Shown piece by piece: positions 43,950-59,424 of a stretch of DNA of 64,000 nt (position 1 is its first letter; each line of letters opens with the position of its first letter). Under the pieces are notes generated by a model. It saw only the letters and a program-made list of their open reading frames with translations, was not told the DNA's origin and ran no database searches. The DNA comes from Sphagnum compactum (lineage: Eukaryota; Bryophyta; Sphagnopsida; Sphagnales): assembly GCA_965153455.1 (NCBI GenBank), contig OZ234500.1, positions 17,483,579-17,547,578 of the forward strand, read 5' to 3'. A program made the translations under genes and the position numbers.

Positions 43950-44959
43950 TACCTAGACCACATCTCCAAGTTGGCATACAATTGCATGAGATATGAAAAT
44001 ACAAAACCAATTGTCACAAAAAATTGATACTAATCCATTAATGTAATTCTATTTTAGAGCTTAAAAGTATATTATTTCTGCTTAATTTGGCCTTGTCAAA
44101 GCTTTTTAACAATTTCAAAATATATATTCATTTTTTTTTTCATTTTTTTCATTATTTTTTATGATGTTTAGCATCATATAACTTAAGCATGAGGTTACCT
44201 ATGAACTATTATGAACTACCCTAGAGCCAAGACCTATTTCGGCTTGAATTGAAAATTTAAGAAACAACAAAACCGAAATGTACCATCACATTAAAACGTT
44301 GGATTTAGAATCAAGTCCCAATTTATTGAAAAAAGAACCTAACTAGAGAGCCAAAACTAACCTCAAGAACATTTTCCAAAACCAACACTAGAGGTTCTTC
44401 TTAAAACTTAAGAGTTGCACAACGCTACTTGGTGCAATCAGTTTCTTGAGTGAAAAGCCTTTTAAAAGTTAGAGGTTATATCAACTTGGGCATTGATAAA
44501 ATTGGTCTTAGAGACCTTGAAATTTAGTCTTATGATAGAATGTTTACGAGCAACTCATGAAAAGTAAGGAGTTTCATTGTTCATCATGGTACCATTATAG
44601 TGTTGCCTCTTGATTTGCGCAAGGGCTAAAAGAGGCCAGGAAGACATTCATAATTAAGTTACTAGCAAGTTGTGATTTAGGATAAATAGTTGTGAATTAG
44701 GTGTATTTTATTCTTCAAACTTGACTCTTCTTATTTTCTTACACACATCTCCTTAAGTTATTCAAGGCAAAACTAGTACATGATACTTATTGTGGGCAAT
44801 ATTTGAAATGTGGCACAATAGTGGGTGTCACAAAAGTTTTTTTTATGGAGAAGTGATCAAAAATTTGTTGGAGCAATTTGTTATATCTTGACTATTTGAA
44901 CAATGTGTAGAAACATGTTCATCTTTTATATATATTTTAATTGTTGGCCAACTTTCATT

Positions 44960-44999
<40 letters not shown>

Positions 45000-46106
45000 A
45001 GTGGCAAATTTGCCACATGGCAAACAAATTATTAAAAACAAAGTTACATCAATACATATCATTTTTGAGAAATGAATGTTGGCATTAAACTTTGAATTTT
45101 TTTTATAAATATATATTTTGGTGATAAGATCATGAAATTGATTATGATTAGTTCAAAATAAGGATATCATGTAACGTCTTGATTGAGGATTAAGGGATCC
45201 ATAATTGGCTATGTTCTAATAGCCAAAATCATTTCACCCCATTGTATTCACCTAGATGTAAATCTATTATCGGCTTGCCACTTTAGTAATACTTAAGGTG
45301 AGGACAAGAGATAAGACCCAAGACCCACTTGTCTTTTTATCACACGAGCTTTTGAGGAGATTAATATTCCCACTACTCCAACAACATCTAGTTATTAGGT
45401 TTGAAGCATTCTAATAATAGATTATAGGGCCCAAGTACTCAAGCCTTTGAGAGACTTGAAGCATCTAAGTATTAGGGCAATAGCTCTAGCCGTTACATCC
45501 CCACAAGGTAGTATGTGACTTATAGCCAAATCATGATCATTTTATTGTTCATTGAAAAAGCAATATCTAGGGTTGCCATTTTGATTGAATATACTTTTTA
45601 TTTTGTGCATCTATAGTTTGTAAAAAGTTTGGACATTTGAACTAATGTTGGGATGATAATTGGAAATGGCGCATGTCAATTGATGGTTCTCATATATATA
45701 AAGCTTGGGCTCCACATTGCTACGCATTACCAGTGACAATGAAATGACAAAAAAAAAAAGGTGTTTACATTTTGAAAACTTTGTTATTTTCAGATATATA
45801 TAGGATTCAAATTGTACAAAATATCACCCAATTATCATCCAAGGGGAGATTTAATCAACCACCCATGTTTTTAATTCATTAAAATTTTGGAAGCAATTAG
45901 AGTGGATAAACATTAAATCAGCTAAGCAAATGGGGATTAAATCCTTGAATTAAGTATTTAATTAGTTATATTTCAAAGAAAAAAATGTTAATCTCTTGAA
46001 ATAATCTCAACATATTCAAACTACACATATTTACATTTGTATGAAATTAAATGTCAACATGTGTATGAAATCGGAAAGACAGAATGATTCAAATTTTTTT
46101 TGAAAC
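43950..46106. other. Spacer at the right end of unit A
   Basis: No gene is recognised. It holds poly-T tracts near 44130-44160, the AT microsatellite, a 14-base palindrome TGGCAAATTTGCCA at 45001-45014, and a small stem GGCTAT...ATAGCC near 45208. Confidence 0.5.
44965..44996. repeat. (AT)16 microsatellite, unit A
   Basis: Sixteen AT units. The equivalent tract in unit B (61729-61762) has seventeen. This is the only difference I found between units outside the first 1.2 kb. Confidence 0.92.
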
Positions 46107-47424
46107 AACACAAAACTCCCAAAAGATGTTGAAAAAATAAAGGGATTTGTTTCTCTTTCAATATTTTAAAATCCATAAGGACATTTGAAACATTACAACT
46201 TGTAAAATTAAAATGTTCAATTTGGAATTGATCTCTAATAAACTTGTAGTTTGGAATTGTCTTTTTGTATGACTACAACTATAGCCCATCCCACCGAAAC
46301 CAAGCTCCGATGAAATCATCATCACTGGAATTAATATCTTTTTTAAAAATGAAAAATCAAATGACCTTTTGTAAAACTACTAGTTATTTTCCAATTATTT
46401 CATGAAAATTATTGATTCTTTGAAGGTTTTTGAAAAAATTGGAATTTGAAGTTCTTTAAATTTAATAAAAATCAAAACCAAAAGTTTTCATTTTCAAAAC
46501 CAGAACTAGAGCTAATAAAAGAAGTCAAAGTTGAAGTTTAACAAAGTAGATATAGGGAGCGAAAATGGCGCCAAACCCTAATTGATTATCAAGGTGGTTC
46601 TTTCATCTCATAACCCCTATTTTCAAAAAGTAAAAAAATTGGTTATAATGTATTACAGGTAACTATCATTCTTTGAAAAATTAAAAATAATGAAGGAATT
46701 TGCCATTTCTTTTATGAAAACCAAATTGGTTATTTGAATTTTGGAAATAACCCAAACTAGAGGTTCTTTGATTTTAACATTTATTTTCCTTTTTTGAAAT
46801 TAGCAATTCTTCAATTTTAAAAATAAAAAACCTCATGTTAATGACAAAATTAAATACATGCACAACATTGATGTTCACCCACAACATTGGGAGAATTTGG
46901 TGCATAATTGCACTTGTTCAATCTTGAAGTTTGGTAAATAGTTGCCACAAACATTGTACAAGCCCTCCCACATGTAGTTTTAGACTATTTTAAACCACGG
47001 TGCATAGGTTGCATTTAAATGGAATCTTTTAAAGCAAACAAACTGGGGAAATTGTTGCCCTGTCATCATCTTTGGCATCAACAATGACAAATGCCATTAC
47101 ACATGGGAAAATGCCATGTCATGATTTATTCGTACACATTGGTGACGTGTCTTTTGAAGTATTTTAATGAAAGTAGGATGTGAATACTTTAGATTTTAAT
47201 TGTTTGGGGGTGTTGGCACTAAGTGTGTGCACTTGGGTGCAAGACCTTCACACCTTGTATAAATGGATTGCTTATTTTGAAGAATGGGAAATAAATGTCC
47301 AATTTCAAGATCGTTAAATTTTATTTTTAAGATCATCTTAATACATTTGACAGTTTGCAATGAATTTCAACTCTAATAAATAGTCATGTCAAACTATTTG
47401 AATCTTATATGATTAATCTTAGAC

Positions 47425-47729
47425 TAGGAATGTAGGTAGTTTATACATAGCTAGGTTAGGCATTTAAGTAATAGGTTAAGTAGGTTAGGTAGGGTAGTAT
47501 AGGCTAGGTACTACCTATTACCTACCTACCTATAAATTTACATACATAGGTACAACAGGTAGGTAGCCTAACCTATCTACCTACCCACCGAGTCAACTAA
47601 ACCTAATCTACCTCAATTTAGTTAATAATTTACTAACTATGGGTATATTACTTTCCTACTTAACCTAGACATGTACTAATTATTACATGTTATATTAACT
47701 ACCGACCTATATAGATAGGTAGGTACGCA
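47425..47729. repeat. CCTA/TAGG-rich inverted-repeat region (unit B)
   Basis: Exact copy of 30661-30965. Confidence 0.7.
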
Positions 47730-50700
47730 TTTATATATGATTTTTATATTTGATTTCATAAGTTATATATCTTATTCGAAGTTGGCCTTGACTAGTCCAT
47801 GTAAACATCAAGCGAGGTAATTAATTTTTGCAATTTGTAATTGAGGACCCTACATGGTTCCCCATGTAGATTGCATGCAAATCAAATGCATCATTTGTGA
47901 TTCTTTTTTGACATGCTTCACATGCTATGACACTTTGGTACTCAAGGATTCCCTTAGAAAATGTTCTCTTCCTTTGAGGAAAAAGTGAGTCAAGTACCAC
48001 GATTTATTGATTTCACCCAAAAAAGAGGACACTAAAGGGGGTCAAGTACAATGATTCATCGATTCCACACCAAAAAAAAGGAGACACATGTAAATTGTTC
48101 TTATTGCATGTGAGTTAAAGATTTTTAAAAAAGGAAGAACACATGTTATATTAAGTTGATAGAGCTCTCGTACACCTAGTTCCATCTTCAACTTTTTCAT
48201 GTCGTGTCATATGATGCAAATGAAAATCTTACATGATAAACATTATACAACACTTGAAAATACAAGAGTGACTCCATTATAAAGTCTTGTGTTTGGGAAA
48301 TGCATTTAAATAAAAGGCTCAAAAGGGGAGTGGAAAGGGAAATTTCTATGTGACAAAGCAAAACAAACAAAACATAGAAATTAAAATTTTAAATTTAAAA
48401 AAAAAAACCTTCTTTAATAGTAGGATTACATAATAACACATGAATATGAACATATAATGATAGTCCTAAAATCAATGTTTACAATAAAAATTAGATTATG
48501 ACAACATGAAATGTGTATCTAGAAGTTTTAAAGGTCAATTTATGGAACGCATGTGACTAAAAACTAATAGTTTGAGATTGGCGGAGTTGCTTTTGTTTAG
48601 TCGTAGAATAAGCCTCCACTACAAGCTTCCCTTGGTGTTTTCCTTTTGAATTTAACGATCCATTCAAATTATATTTTATAGTGTTAAACTAAAAAATTAT
48701 TGTACCATAATGAAGTTCATGTAATAATGTCCATATAAATAACTATGGAAATAAAAGATTTCACAAATATGAAAATGGGGAATTATTTTGAAAACATTAA
48801 TAAAAAGTAACAATTTATGAGAATATGGTTTAATTTTGGCCATTTGAAAGTCCTAAATTGGACTTTGGCTACAATTTTTTAGAAAAGAATTACACATGAA
48901 AGTTTCGGTGTAATCACAATCCAACGAGCCAAAAAGGGCTTCGAACCGCAAAGAAAAACAATCAAAATTGGATAAATATTAATGTTTTGCCATTTAAAGT
49001 CATGGGAATCATGGTAAGTTATTGTTTTTTCATTCATATAAATGTTAAGGAACTCAAACCAAAAATTCATTTGATGAGTTTTTAAGGTTTAAGTTTTGAT
49101 TTATGACCTTTAAAAGTGAACAGGAACATGTCGGACATGAGTCAATTTTGCAAAGGATTATCAAAAGGACTCATATAATAAATCACATTTGATGGGGGAA
49201 AAATTAAGAGGATAAAGACCTATTAACCACATTAAAAAAACACTCATGCCCTAAGATATATGGAATTGTAAAACTTCAAAAATTCAAAAAACTTTCCAAA
49301 ATTGATCCAGAATTTTAGAATTTCAAAAGTCCTTTGCCACACGTAAATGGGGTAAATGTACATGATGTTTTAAGAAAAATTGTATTTTATCATACAAGAA
49401 AACATAAAAATGTAAAAGAAAAAAACTTGGTTATGATTTGACATTATTATCATTTTTAAAGACGAAACATTGAATTTACAAGGAATTAGGACACTTTTAA
49501 AGATTCATATTTATTTAAAAGTGATGAAGAAAAAAACATGTCATGTACCTGGACAACTATAAGCATTTAGTATAACAAGTTACAAAAAATCATTTCCAAA
49601 ATTCATTCACATGAAAAAAATAATTTAGCAAATAGGACATGCAATCCTTTTTTACAGTAATCATGTTGGCTCATTGTATCCCATTTGCACCTGTTTATTA
49701 TTTAAGGCTACATCACCATACTAAGTCATTATAGATAATTCATAATTACCTTCTCAAATTGAACTACTGTTCCGATTAGGTGCCCAATCCATATTTTTGC
49801 ACTTCAAAAATCCACTTATAAAAGTGGATGTACTTTTGTCAATAGATAAAAGTACATGTAAAATTTATAATCATGTTATTACTCTATAGCCAAGTCCTAA
49901 TTTTTAAAATTAATTATCTTTTATTAGGAGACATTGAAAAAATATGGGTATTACAAAAACCAACAAGTTGTCACAAAATGAGTTGGATTCAACCATGCAT
50001 TCACATAGTTTCATGATATAAAATGACAAGCAATAGGTATTAGGAGCATGGGAAAAAGAAATGTATCATTTCACGAGAAACATGGGAATAAAACAAAACC
50101 TTGGCTTGAAGAACATTGGGGAACATGGAAAATAGTGTTTTGAAGGTTAAATCCAAAAAATGTGCTCATATTTAAATTATCTATATATCCTTACACCTTA
50201 TATTTTTAACTTGCAACAAAATGAAAAAGAGGTGTGTGTGTGTGTGTGTGTGTGCACAAACATAATGTGTCAATATAAATTTATATATGTCCTCATCAAA
50301 ATGTGCTAAGGTCTTTCATCTATTGATTTATTTTTCCAATAACCTTTAGATGTACTAAACATTGGTGGAATTCTACATCAAATCTAAATATACTTACAGA
50401 AGATCCATCCTATTAGTCCACACATTTTTTACTGAGTAATATGCCCACATTTATTAGAATGTGATTGTCTTCATCCTTTGTAGTTTCATGTCCACAACAT
50501 AAAATTGAAAAACAAATTTTAATGTCCAAACTTTAAAATCACATTATTTATTGAACCCTCAAGGTAACCATGTTAGATTTGAAAGTCTTCCTTTCAATTG
50601 TTTCATATGAAAAAAAAACTAAATGGCAATTGATGAGATATGATGGTAAGGAAAATAATCATGATCTTGGATTACCATGACAAGGGAGCAAGGTGTGATT

Positions 50701-51848
50701 GAAATAGTCTTTGCCCTTGAGGTGGACCTCCTTTCCCAACCTGGACACTTTCTCACCATTATAATGAAATTGATTTCATTATTTTTTATGTTTTCAAGGT
50801 TTTGTAATGGGGTAGATTCAAAATTGGGTTACACAAAATGACCATCTTAACTAGACATATGTAATTTCCAAGTATTGCAAGGACTAAAAAATTTGCTAAT
50901 TTGTACCAAATCTAATGTGTTTATTGAAGAATACATTTAAACAAAATTAATGATATAAGAAAATCAAGTATTTGACTAGGTAATGAAATATAAAAGTTCA
51001 TAAATGTAACATGACAAAAAATTGACTTTAGGGACATGAAAGGACTAGCAATTAAAACAATTGAATTTTTGATCTTCTAGATTCATATAATGTATGAAGG
51101 TCATATTTACTTATGAAATCTACTAGAATAATACGTGGGCCAATATTTACAACAAAGGACTCCAAAAGGTCAAGACTTTTTTAAGGAATATTAGCCACAA
51201 GGTTAAGGACTACTAATTTGGTCATATGATGGTTTTGAAGGGCACAAATAATTTGGCATCAACAAAGCTAAAGCCCATAATGAAAACCATGTAAAATATC
51301 CTACTTTCTAGAAATGAAAAGTTTATTTTAAGAAAGTCTTAAGAATAATTTTTTTGGACTTTTTGCATGTCCTAAAGATAAAGTCTTTGGACTTTTTGCA
51401 TGTCCTAAAAGTTGTTCATAATGTAGGGTAATCCGACCTTGAATGAATGTACCCAATGCGCACGTGCCCCTTTTATTTTCGACGGTTTGTTTACACAATG
51501 ATGTCCTCTATAATAGGTTGACTATCATAACTAAAAAATAGCATGACCTCGTGACAAATAAAATAACCCACAACTAAAAGGTGCCTAGGAATCCTAACTA
51601 GTAGGTTGTACATATATTCGTTTCATGATGCAATTCAAAGTTATGTACATAATTTTATAATCTTCCATCCAAGAGACCTGGCTTCCATTTTCATTGTGTA
51701 AATTTTGTAGTTCTCTAAACCACTTGAGAAGCAAAAACATTGCATAGATATATTGTTTTCACTCACACCAAACAAAAGGTTTCCATTTTCCTTATGTATA
51801 GCTTGTAGTTCCTTAAAACATTTGAGAAAGCAAAAACCCTTGTGACAC

Positions 51849-52046
51849 ATGGAAAATATTGTTTGGATATGGGCCCAATTAATTACACCCACTCAAGGGT
51901 GTATGGTACTTGTAGCAATTGCTACCTTGGTCATCTTGAATTTCATTTTCAAGAATTGTTTTCGTCGCATGAAACTAAAAACAGCACCACGCCCTTTCCC
52001 CTTGTGGCCAGTGTTGGGTAATCTCAATTCAATATTACGTGTTTAA
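51849..52046 (+). pseudogene. Truncated P450 first exon (decoy copy, unit B)
   Basis: Identical 65-codon frame to 35085-35282: ER anchor and Pro-rich hinge only, then NSILRV and stop. The duplicated segment spans 51680-52024. Confidence 0.85.
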
Positions 52047-52384
52047 AGTAACCACAAATCCAAATTTTTCCTCTTTTCAAATGAATATACTTTTGATGTA
52101 CATTTTTTTAAAAAACATTTTGTAAGTAGCTTTTCATAAGTTCAATAGAAATCCATGATGATTTTAAATCTATACTTTCATTTATTTTGATTTTATATGC
52201 ATAGCACACATAAAGTGATAAAAAAATATTTTTGTGTTCACTTTACCTTGCTTCCACCCCTCGTTAGGCTATTCCATGATATGTACATAGACAAAGTCCA
52301 AATGTAGGCTTCTAACTAAAATCACTATCGAATGGTGTTGAAAAATAACCGGCCCCAATATTCCGAAAGAACAATAAAGACAAG

Positions 52385-52887
52385 AAGGCTAGAAAATGAA
52401 GGTCACAAAATAAGGATTTGTACAAAATATTTCAGTTTTATTCCACCGTGCCAACAAGGCTAGAAAATGAGGGTCATACAATAAGGGTTTGTACAAAGTA
52501 CTCCACCTTTATTCCACCATTCCTTTATGCAAAGGCAAAAAAATGAAGGGTCACACAATAAGGGTTTGTACAAAGTACTCCACCATTATTCCACCATTCC
52601 ATTATGCAAAGGCAAAAAAATGAAGGGTCACACAATAAGGGTTTGTACAAAGTACTCCACCTTAATTCCACCATTCCTTTATGCAAAGGCAAAAAAATGA
52701 AGGGTCACAAAATAAGGATTTGTACAAAGTATTACACCTTTATTACATCATGCCTTTATGCAAGGCTAGAAAATGAGGGTCACAAAATAAGGATTTGTAC
52801 AAAGTACTACACCTTTATTCCATCAAGCCTTCATGCAAGGTTAAGAAAACAAGGTCACAAAATAAGGATTTGTACAAAGTACTATAG
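52385..52887 (+). repeat. Minisatellite, about seven 72-77-bp units (unit B)
   Basis: Same repeat number and order as 35621-36123. An array of this kind normally changes length quickly, so its identity between units argues for a very young duplication or an assembly copy. Confidence 0.92.
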
Positions 52888-53152
52888 GGCAAACTTATCC
52901 TTGGGTGGTACCATTAGGAACGTCACACCCCAAATTTTTAAGACCCATCCAACTTCAGAACAACATAGGACTCACATAAAGAGGCTTCCATTTTCATTGT
53001 GTAAATTTTGTAGTTCTCTAAACCACTTGAGAAGCCAAAAACATTGCATAGATATATTGTTTTCACTCACACCAAACAAAAGGTTTCCATTTTCCTTATG
53101 TATAGCTTGTAGTTCCTTAAAACATTTGAGAAAGCAAAAACCCTTGTGACAC

Positions 53153-55146
53153 ATGGAAAATATTGTTTGGATATGGGCCCAATTAATTACACCCACTCAA
53201 GGGTGTATGGTACTTGTAGCAATTGCAACCTTGGTCATCTTGGATTTCATTTTCAAGAATTGTTTTCGTCGCATGAAACTAAAAACAGCACCACGCCCTT
53301 TCCCCTTGTGGCCAGTGTTGGGTAATCTTCCACTCATTGGAAAACTCCCATATCTATCCTTTTACAAACTTTCACAAAAGTATGGTGATGTGATGGAGCT
53401 CAAGCTTGGGTCAATTTCTATAGTGGTGATTTCATCTCCAAATCATGCGAAGGAGGTTTTACAAATACATGATCTATTGTTTGCTACACGACCTAAAAGT
53501 GTGGTTCTTGATATGCTCAGTTATGGTCGAAAGTCTGTTGCATGGGCACCTTATGGGGATGATTGGCGCCAAATGCGAAAGTTATGTGCATTAGAATTAT
53601 TCACTACAAAAAGGTTACAATTTTTCAAGAAAATTCGAGATGATGAATTTTCTTACACAATGCATGAAATTTTTGAGCATTGCAAGGTTTGAACTCATGA
53701 CTTTATATTTTTCATCCCATTTCAAGGTTGTGACACAACTTTGAAAAAGTTCATAAAGCTTTGTGAATTCTAAGGAATACAATTAAACCTAATAAAACAT
53801 GTTGTTTATTAATTTGAACATACACGACAAGGGAAAGTGATAACCTTTTAAAACTTGGAAAAACCAAACATAATTTTATTGTGATGTTGAATAACTTGCA
53901 GGATGCAAAACCGATCAATGTGCAAGCATTATTACACAAAACCATCTTGAATATCATCACACAAATGTTGTTTAGCAAAAGATATTTTAGTGAAGATGGT
54001 TTCTACAACAAAAAAGGCAAAGAGTTCAATGACCTCATGGCCAAATTTATGCATATAGCGGGTATTCTCAACATTAGTGATTACATTCCATATTTGAAAC
54101 CATTTGATCTCCAAGGTCTTCTACCTCAAGCAAAACACATTTTTATGGAACTTGATCAACTTTTTGACAAGATAATCCATGATCATTTAAATGAACGACA
54201 AGTGGATGAACCAAAAGACGTTGTTGATGTGTTGTTATCTCTTCCTGCAAAAGAGGATTTTGGTGATAGACTTGACGATAACAGGATCAAGGCCATCCTC
54301 AGCGTAATGTTTACTCTACCTCGTGTAGATTGCAATTTTAATCCTTTTAAGGAAACTTGTGCATATTAACAAAAGGAATTGTATATTCATATTTGCATAA
54401 ATCGCAAATCGTATGTCAAGGTGGTTCAAGATTTTTGCATGTAAGAGAACCAAATGTTCATGGCATTCCATATATTGTTGATGATGCTAAAGTGATCGTC
54501 TTGCTTTTGTCAGGATATGTTGCTTGGAGGTGTTGAAACTTCCAACACAGTCATAGAATGGGCGCTTGTGGAACTTTTGAAAAACCCTGAAACCATGAAA
54601 AAACTCCAATATGAATTGGACCACGTGGTGGGACATGAACGTGTAGTAGATGAAGATGACATACCTCGATTAAAATACCTTCAAGCTGTTGTGAAAGAAA
54701 CTTTTCGCCTTCATCCTCCATTCCCTTTGTTGGCACCACATGAAAGCATGCAAGATTGTGAAGTGGGGGGTTACCACATACCTGCAAAAACACGCATCAT
54801 TATTAATGCATGGGCTATTCATCGACATCCATCTAGTTATGAAAATCCTTGGGATTTCAATCCTGAAAGGTTTGTTGGAAGTGGGATTGATGTGAAGGGC
54901 ACACATTTCCAATTGTTGCCATTTGGTTGTGGTCGAAGAATGTGTGTAGGTTTGCCTTTGGGTTTGACGATGGTTCAAATAGCATTGGCTCGACTTCTTC
55001 ATGGCTTCACTTGGACATTACCAATAGGAGAAAATCCTCAAAACATTGACATGGGTGAAGTGTTTGGTATCGCCACTCCAAAAGCTATTCCATTACAAGC
55101 AATTGGCATTGCTCGTCTTCCTCTTCACATTTACACACATGGCTAG
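53153..55146 (+). CDS. Cytochrome P450, CYP71-clan (A-type), copy B
   Basis: Exons 53153-53686, 53902-54303 and 54514-55146. The predicted 522-residue protein is identical to copy A, with WRQMRK, GGVETS, ETFR, PERF and the FGCGRRMCVG haem loop all intact. Introns and flanks are also identical as far as I could read, including the decoy exon and minisatellite upstream. If both units are real, gene dosage is at least doubled with no sequence sign of divergence in function. If the array is an assembly artefact, this is the same gene as copy A. Confidence 0.93.
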
Positions 55147-58100
55147 GTAATTCATCATCTAGCTAGTAAGTATATTTGGTAAATTACAAATTAGGTTGGA
55201 TTTTCATTTTGAACAATCAAGTTTTACTTTGCACACATATAATTGACATCATGCACATATTATCTTTAGGCTTTGTAAGTGATGGAAAAAAACTTTATAA
55301 TGTGAACATTTTCAAAACCAAAAATATTACATAAAGAAAATTTATCCTACCATAATTATAAAATATGCCATAACGATTGATTTATTTGAAAACATGCAAT
55401 AAATTTAATTCATAAAAATTAGGTCATGACATTAAATTAAAGTGATATTGAATTGTAGTTTTTTTCCTTTGTACTTCAATGGTTTTGTGTTTTTCATATG
55501 TTGACCAACAATGGAATGTTTATATACAAATTGCATAAAATATCATACAATGTATGATCTAGTTATTGTTTATGGATGAAAGCACACTATGGGGGGGGCC
55601 AAGACTGTTGTCACATTGTACTGTTTTTTAGGGGTCCCGTGTTTGAACTTCAACCATATCATTATTATGAAGGATTTTCACAATTTTTTACATATTATGG
55701 TAGGTCAAAACCCAAACAAATCAAATTCCAAAGAAACTACATTTTATAATTTAATATGATGTGATGTTAGAATATATTTGTCCCAAAAATATATAGGTTA
55801 CAAAGTACTAAAAAATGCAAATATACTCAAAAAATGATTGAAATGATTTTTAATCTTTATGAAATTTGTAGTATTTATTAAAAATTGTGATTTTATACGA
55901 TTGGAATAATTTTGTGAACCATGTCAAGAGTTTGATAATTATCATATCACAAATGGGTGTTTTTGGGGGCAATAACCATAAGTATGTTATAAATTAATAT
56001 TTTGACCAACTATCATTTTCAAATGGAAGATGACCAAATATGTGAGGTGGGTCATTTTTTAAATTTTCATTTCAAACATTTCTTCATTGACTAATTAAAC
56101 CCAGACTTAATGTAGTCCAAAAGACATAAATAGGCTCTATTATATTGCATGTACCATAAATATACCAATTATTCCTTGAATTTAATCTTTATTTTTTTCA
56201 AATAATATTAAATATCATTAACTTTGTGAAAAATAAAATATTAAGCCCAAAGACCAAAAGTGAAACCCAAAATTAAATGCAACACATTTTGCAAAAATAT
56301 ACATTACATACATGTTGTGAAAGTGCCCAAAGTGCCGCCGCCCCCCCCCCCCAAGTGTGTTTTCACTTTTGTGTCTCATCCATTGAATTACAACAATTTA
56401 ATTATGGAAACCAATACATTTACCTCCACATCACAAAACAATCAAATGAAAATTGTGCATGGTATGCTTGCAATTACCTACTTTTCAAAAATTATTTTAC
56501 AATTTCACATATTTAATATTTAACAATGAAACCCTTTTCTAGCTAGAATTTTTATTCACAATTAATTACATGTAAATTTCTCACGTGTTATTTGCAAGAT
56601 GGATTTGATAGATCATATTTATGAAAATGTTGTGTAGAAATGTTCATTCAATGGAATTGTTTTATTCAACACATTAAAAACTTGGTGGCATGGATGCTAG
56701 TTAGTAGTCATTGAACAAAGAGTCAACATATCCTTGAAGATGCACAAAGAAAATATGACATCTTGGGTACATGAACCCTCCCCTCTTACTAGATGATGTT
56801 ACATGACGATAATATTGCCAAATTCACAAAATATAATTGATTCCATACCGAACTTGGAACCTACATATTATGGGGTCCATGCAATTGTCTTGTGACTGTG
56901 TCCTACATTTGTCATGTTCATTAATATGTAGTTAGAAGGATCAATGAAAGGTGTTGATGCTTTTGGGTCAATGCACAATCAAGTAAAGAAAAACTATTGT
57001 CATGTATTCATAATGTTATGCACATAATTAAAGTATTGCAATCATGGTTCAATAAAACAAAAACTTAAATTTAATATGATCCATGATCACACCATGGATA
57101 AATGTTTCAAAAAATGCCCCATTAAATTTGAATGAACAAAGAGAAAACCCTTTTCTTGCACTTTGATGTGCATCTCTTTGAATGGTCACACATGCCATTC
57201 ACCACAAACATGTTATACTATCCAAAACAAGGTTTTTGCCACATAATTACATTTGCATTGTCCCTCAATTTTAATCAAGATACCATATTAAAGTACACAC
57301 ATTTGAGTGAAAACCATCATTGATCTACACTCAAGTTTTTGAGTTTTGGCAAGTCGTCCTAAAATGAGATTCTTAAAGATGTCCTATTGAACATGTCCCA
57401 ATACATTTGGTTTGTCATGTTATGGTGGAAAGCTTATGAAAGATGTGGATGTGTGAAAATAGAAAATAGTTGAATCATAAAAGCAATTGTGTGTACATTT
57501 AAATCTTCAACAATCCTCACATAGACATTGCCCTTGGCAATTCATGGTCCCATGCAATAATAACGATTGTTCATCAATTTTATAAATAAAACTTTCATTT
57601 GAAAGATTATGTTGCTCATAGTCCACATGCTTTATTTCCTCAAAGGTTTTCAATCCAAGTTTCTTTGCATGAACCATTCTTATCCATTTGTTCATGTGCC
57701 CTCATTTTAAACATCTATATCTCAACATTTGATTTTATATTTACAACATATTGTTAATCTAGAAACGAGCCAATCATACTTTTGTGTCAATAAAAGCTTG
57801 TTCTTCTCATATTGAATGCCAAAAATTCATTAGTTCATGGTAGTTCAAGTAATAAATATTGAAAAAATTCTACATACATTTTTGTGAACAACTCATTGTG
57901 GCTTTGATTTTTCTTTTATAAATATGAAAATATGCCGCACCATTCCCCCCCTCCCCACACATCCTTCTATTTTTTCTCAAGGTCTAACAAAAAGGTAAAA
58001 CATAGTTAAAAACGATTTTGTTATCGTGATATAGGATGTGTGCGTGTAAGGTCCATTGGCCATGATGGTGAAGAATGGTGACATGACATCATAATACCTA

Positions 58101-58559
58101 CAAAGTTACAAAAGATATCACTATAGTTTTACATAAGTTGCATCTCGCATACATCATAAGTTACAAAATAATAATTTGTTGTTAAGTCTTCTATTGCTAA
58201 AAAGTTCCAAAATCTATTCCAAATTTGTAGTCTTAGTTACAAACTAGTATTTTGTTAGTTGCATAATAGTCCATTTTAAATGGCAAATAGTTTCAAGTCA
58301 ATATGATGAATGTTTTTAGACGTTGCAATCTAGTTGCTTTACAATCCTAACACTCCAATATCCATAATGTTGATGAATAATTATTCACACAAGTGCACTT
58401 CACAACATCATGGGTACATTTATTTCCTACTAATCAAAAATTGTACATGACCCATGTAAGCGCCATGTTGGAATTGACCCAACTTTTCCTGCCAATTTGA
58501 CATGGCCTACAACTTTTAGCTTAAACATTTAGTTGTGATCGAGTTGCAAAGTTTTGTTT

Positions 58560-59034
58560 TCATTGAACATTAGTGAATTCATCTAATATCAACATGTCTC
58601 CTAGTTCACAATGATAAAACCATATTGGATAATTAATGATTGTCATTCCACAAAAGATATATGGTAAGAATTTTAATTCATTAAAACTTACTTTTCCAAT
58701 TGGCCATAAGTCAGGAACGGTTTGATAATGGCATTTTTTATGCTTGTTGGTAAGGCCATGTTCCCAATCATAACTATCATCCAAATTACATGGCTTTTTG
58801 GAAACGAGAATAAAAATTTTCTTTGAAGTACTCAAGGTAACAATCTTATCTTTCATAACAATTGTCAAAACATTATTGCCCCAATCATGATAAACTTTAG
58901 CTTGCTTTAACCAAGTTATTCCCAATAGCAGAAAATAAGTTTTTTGTAGATCCTCCACCTATAATATTGTTATAATGATTTTATAAGTACATCCTCCTAA
59001 CTCGTCTTCAATTTGCACATTAATCTAATTAGTT
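58560..59034 (-). pseudogene. Retrotransposon protease-region relic (unit B)
   Basis: Identical to the relic at 41796-42270, with YFLLLGITWLKQAKVYHDWG on the minus strand. Confidence 0.72.
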
Positions 59035-59424
59035 GCACCTTCCTCTAGTTAGCCATTTGTACCACGAAAGGAACTTAACAACCTTTTTTTCTTTTTTTTT
59101 CAGAATTTGAAATTTTGAATGTAAAAAATTATCGATGCACTTTTGGCGATAATACAAACATTGAAGCAAAAAGCATATATCTAATGAAGTTTTTTAAAAA
59201 ATTAAAATTGGCTATGTGTGCCAAAAAATCACACAAATTTGGTGAGAGGTTCATGTTTACTTCAACAATAATTAACGACAAATACACAATGGTTATATGA
59301 AGTATTGCAAAATGACCTACATACAAAAGGCTACAACAAGTGTTTTTTAGGGATCTGATGGACATCCTTGAGTCCTTATTCCTTTTTCAGATGTAGCTAA
59401 TTGAATTATCTTTTGTAAGGCACA

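Larger units (their letters stand above)
29342..46106. repeat. Tandem array unit A (16,765 bp)
   Basis: Homology with 46107-62872 begins at AACACAAAA (29342 and 46107) and runs the whole way. The offset is 16,765 at the very start, 16,764 after a one-base deletion near 29421, and 16,766 after an AT-repeat change at 44965. Every P450 exon and relic ORF between 32115 and 43949 keeps exactly 16,764 between copies. Differences I can see are nine substitutions and one deletion, all in the first 1,186 bp, plus the AT dinucleotide. The rest reads as identical. Confidence 0.95.

Noticed and set aside
29342-46106. The whole unit as a giant LTR retrotransposon with the 1.2-kb edge segment as LTR
   Set aside because: The edge segment lacks TG...CA ends at its homology border, no primer-binding site or gag-pol order is present, and the core holds a P450 gene with introns, which a retrotransposed copy would have lost.
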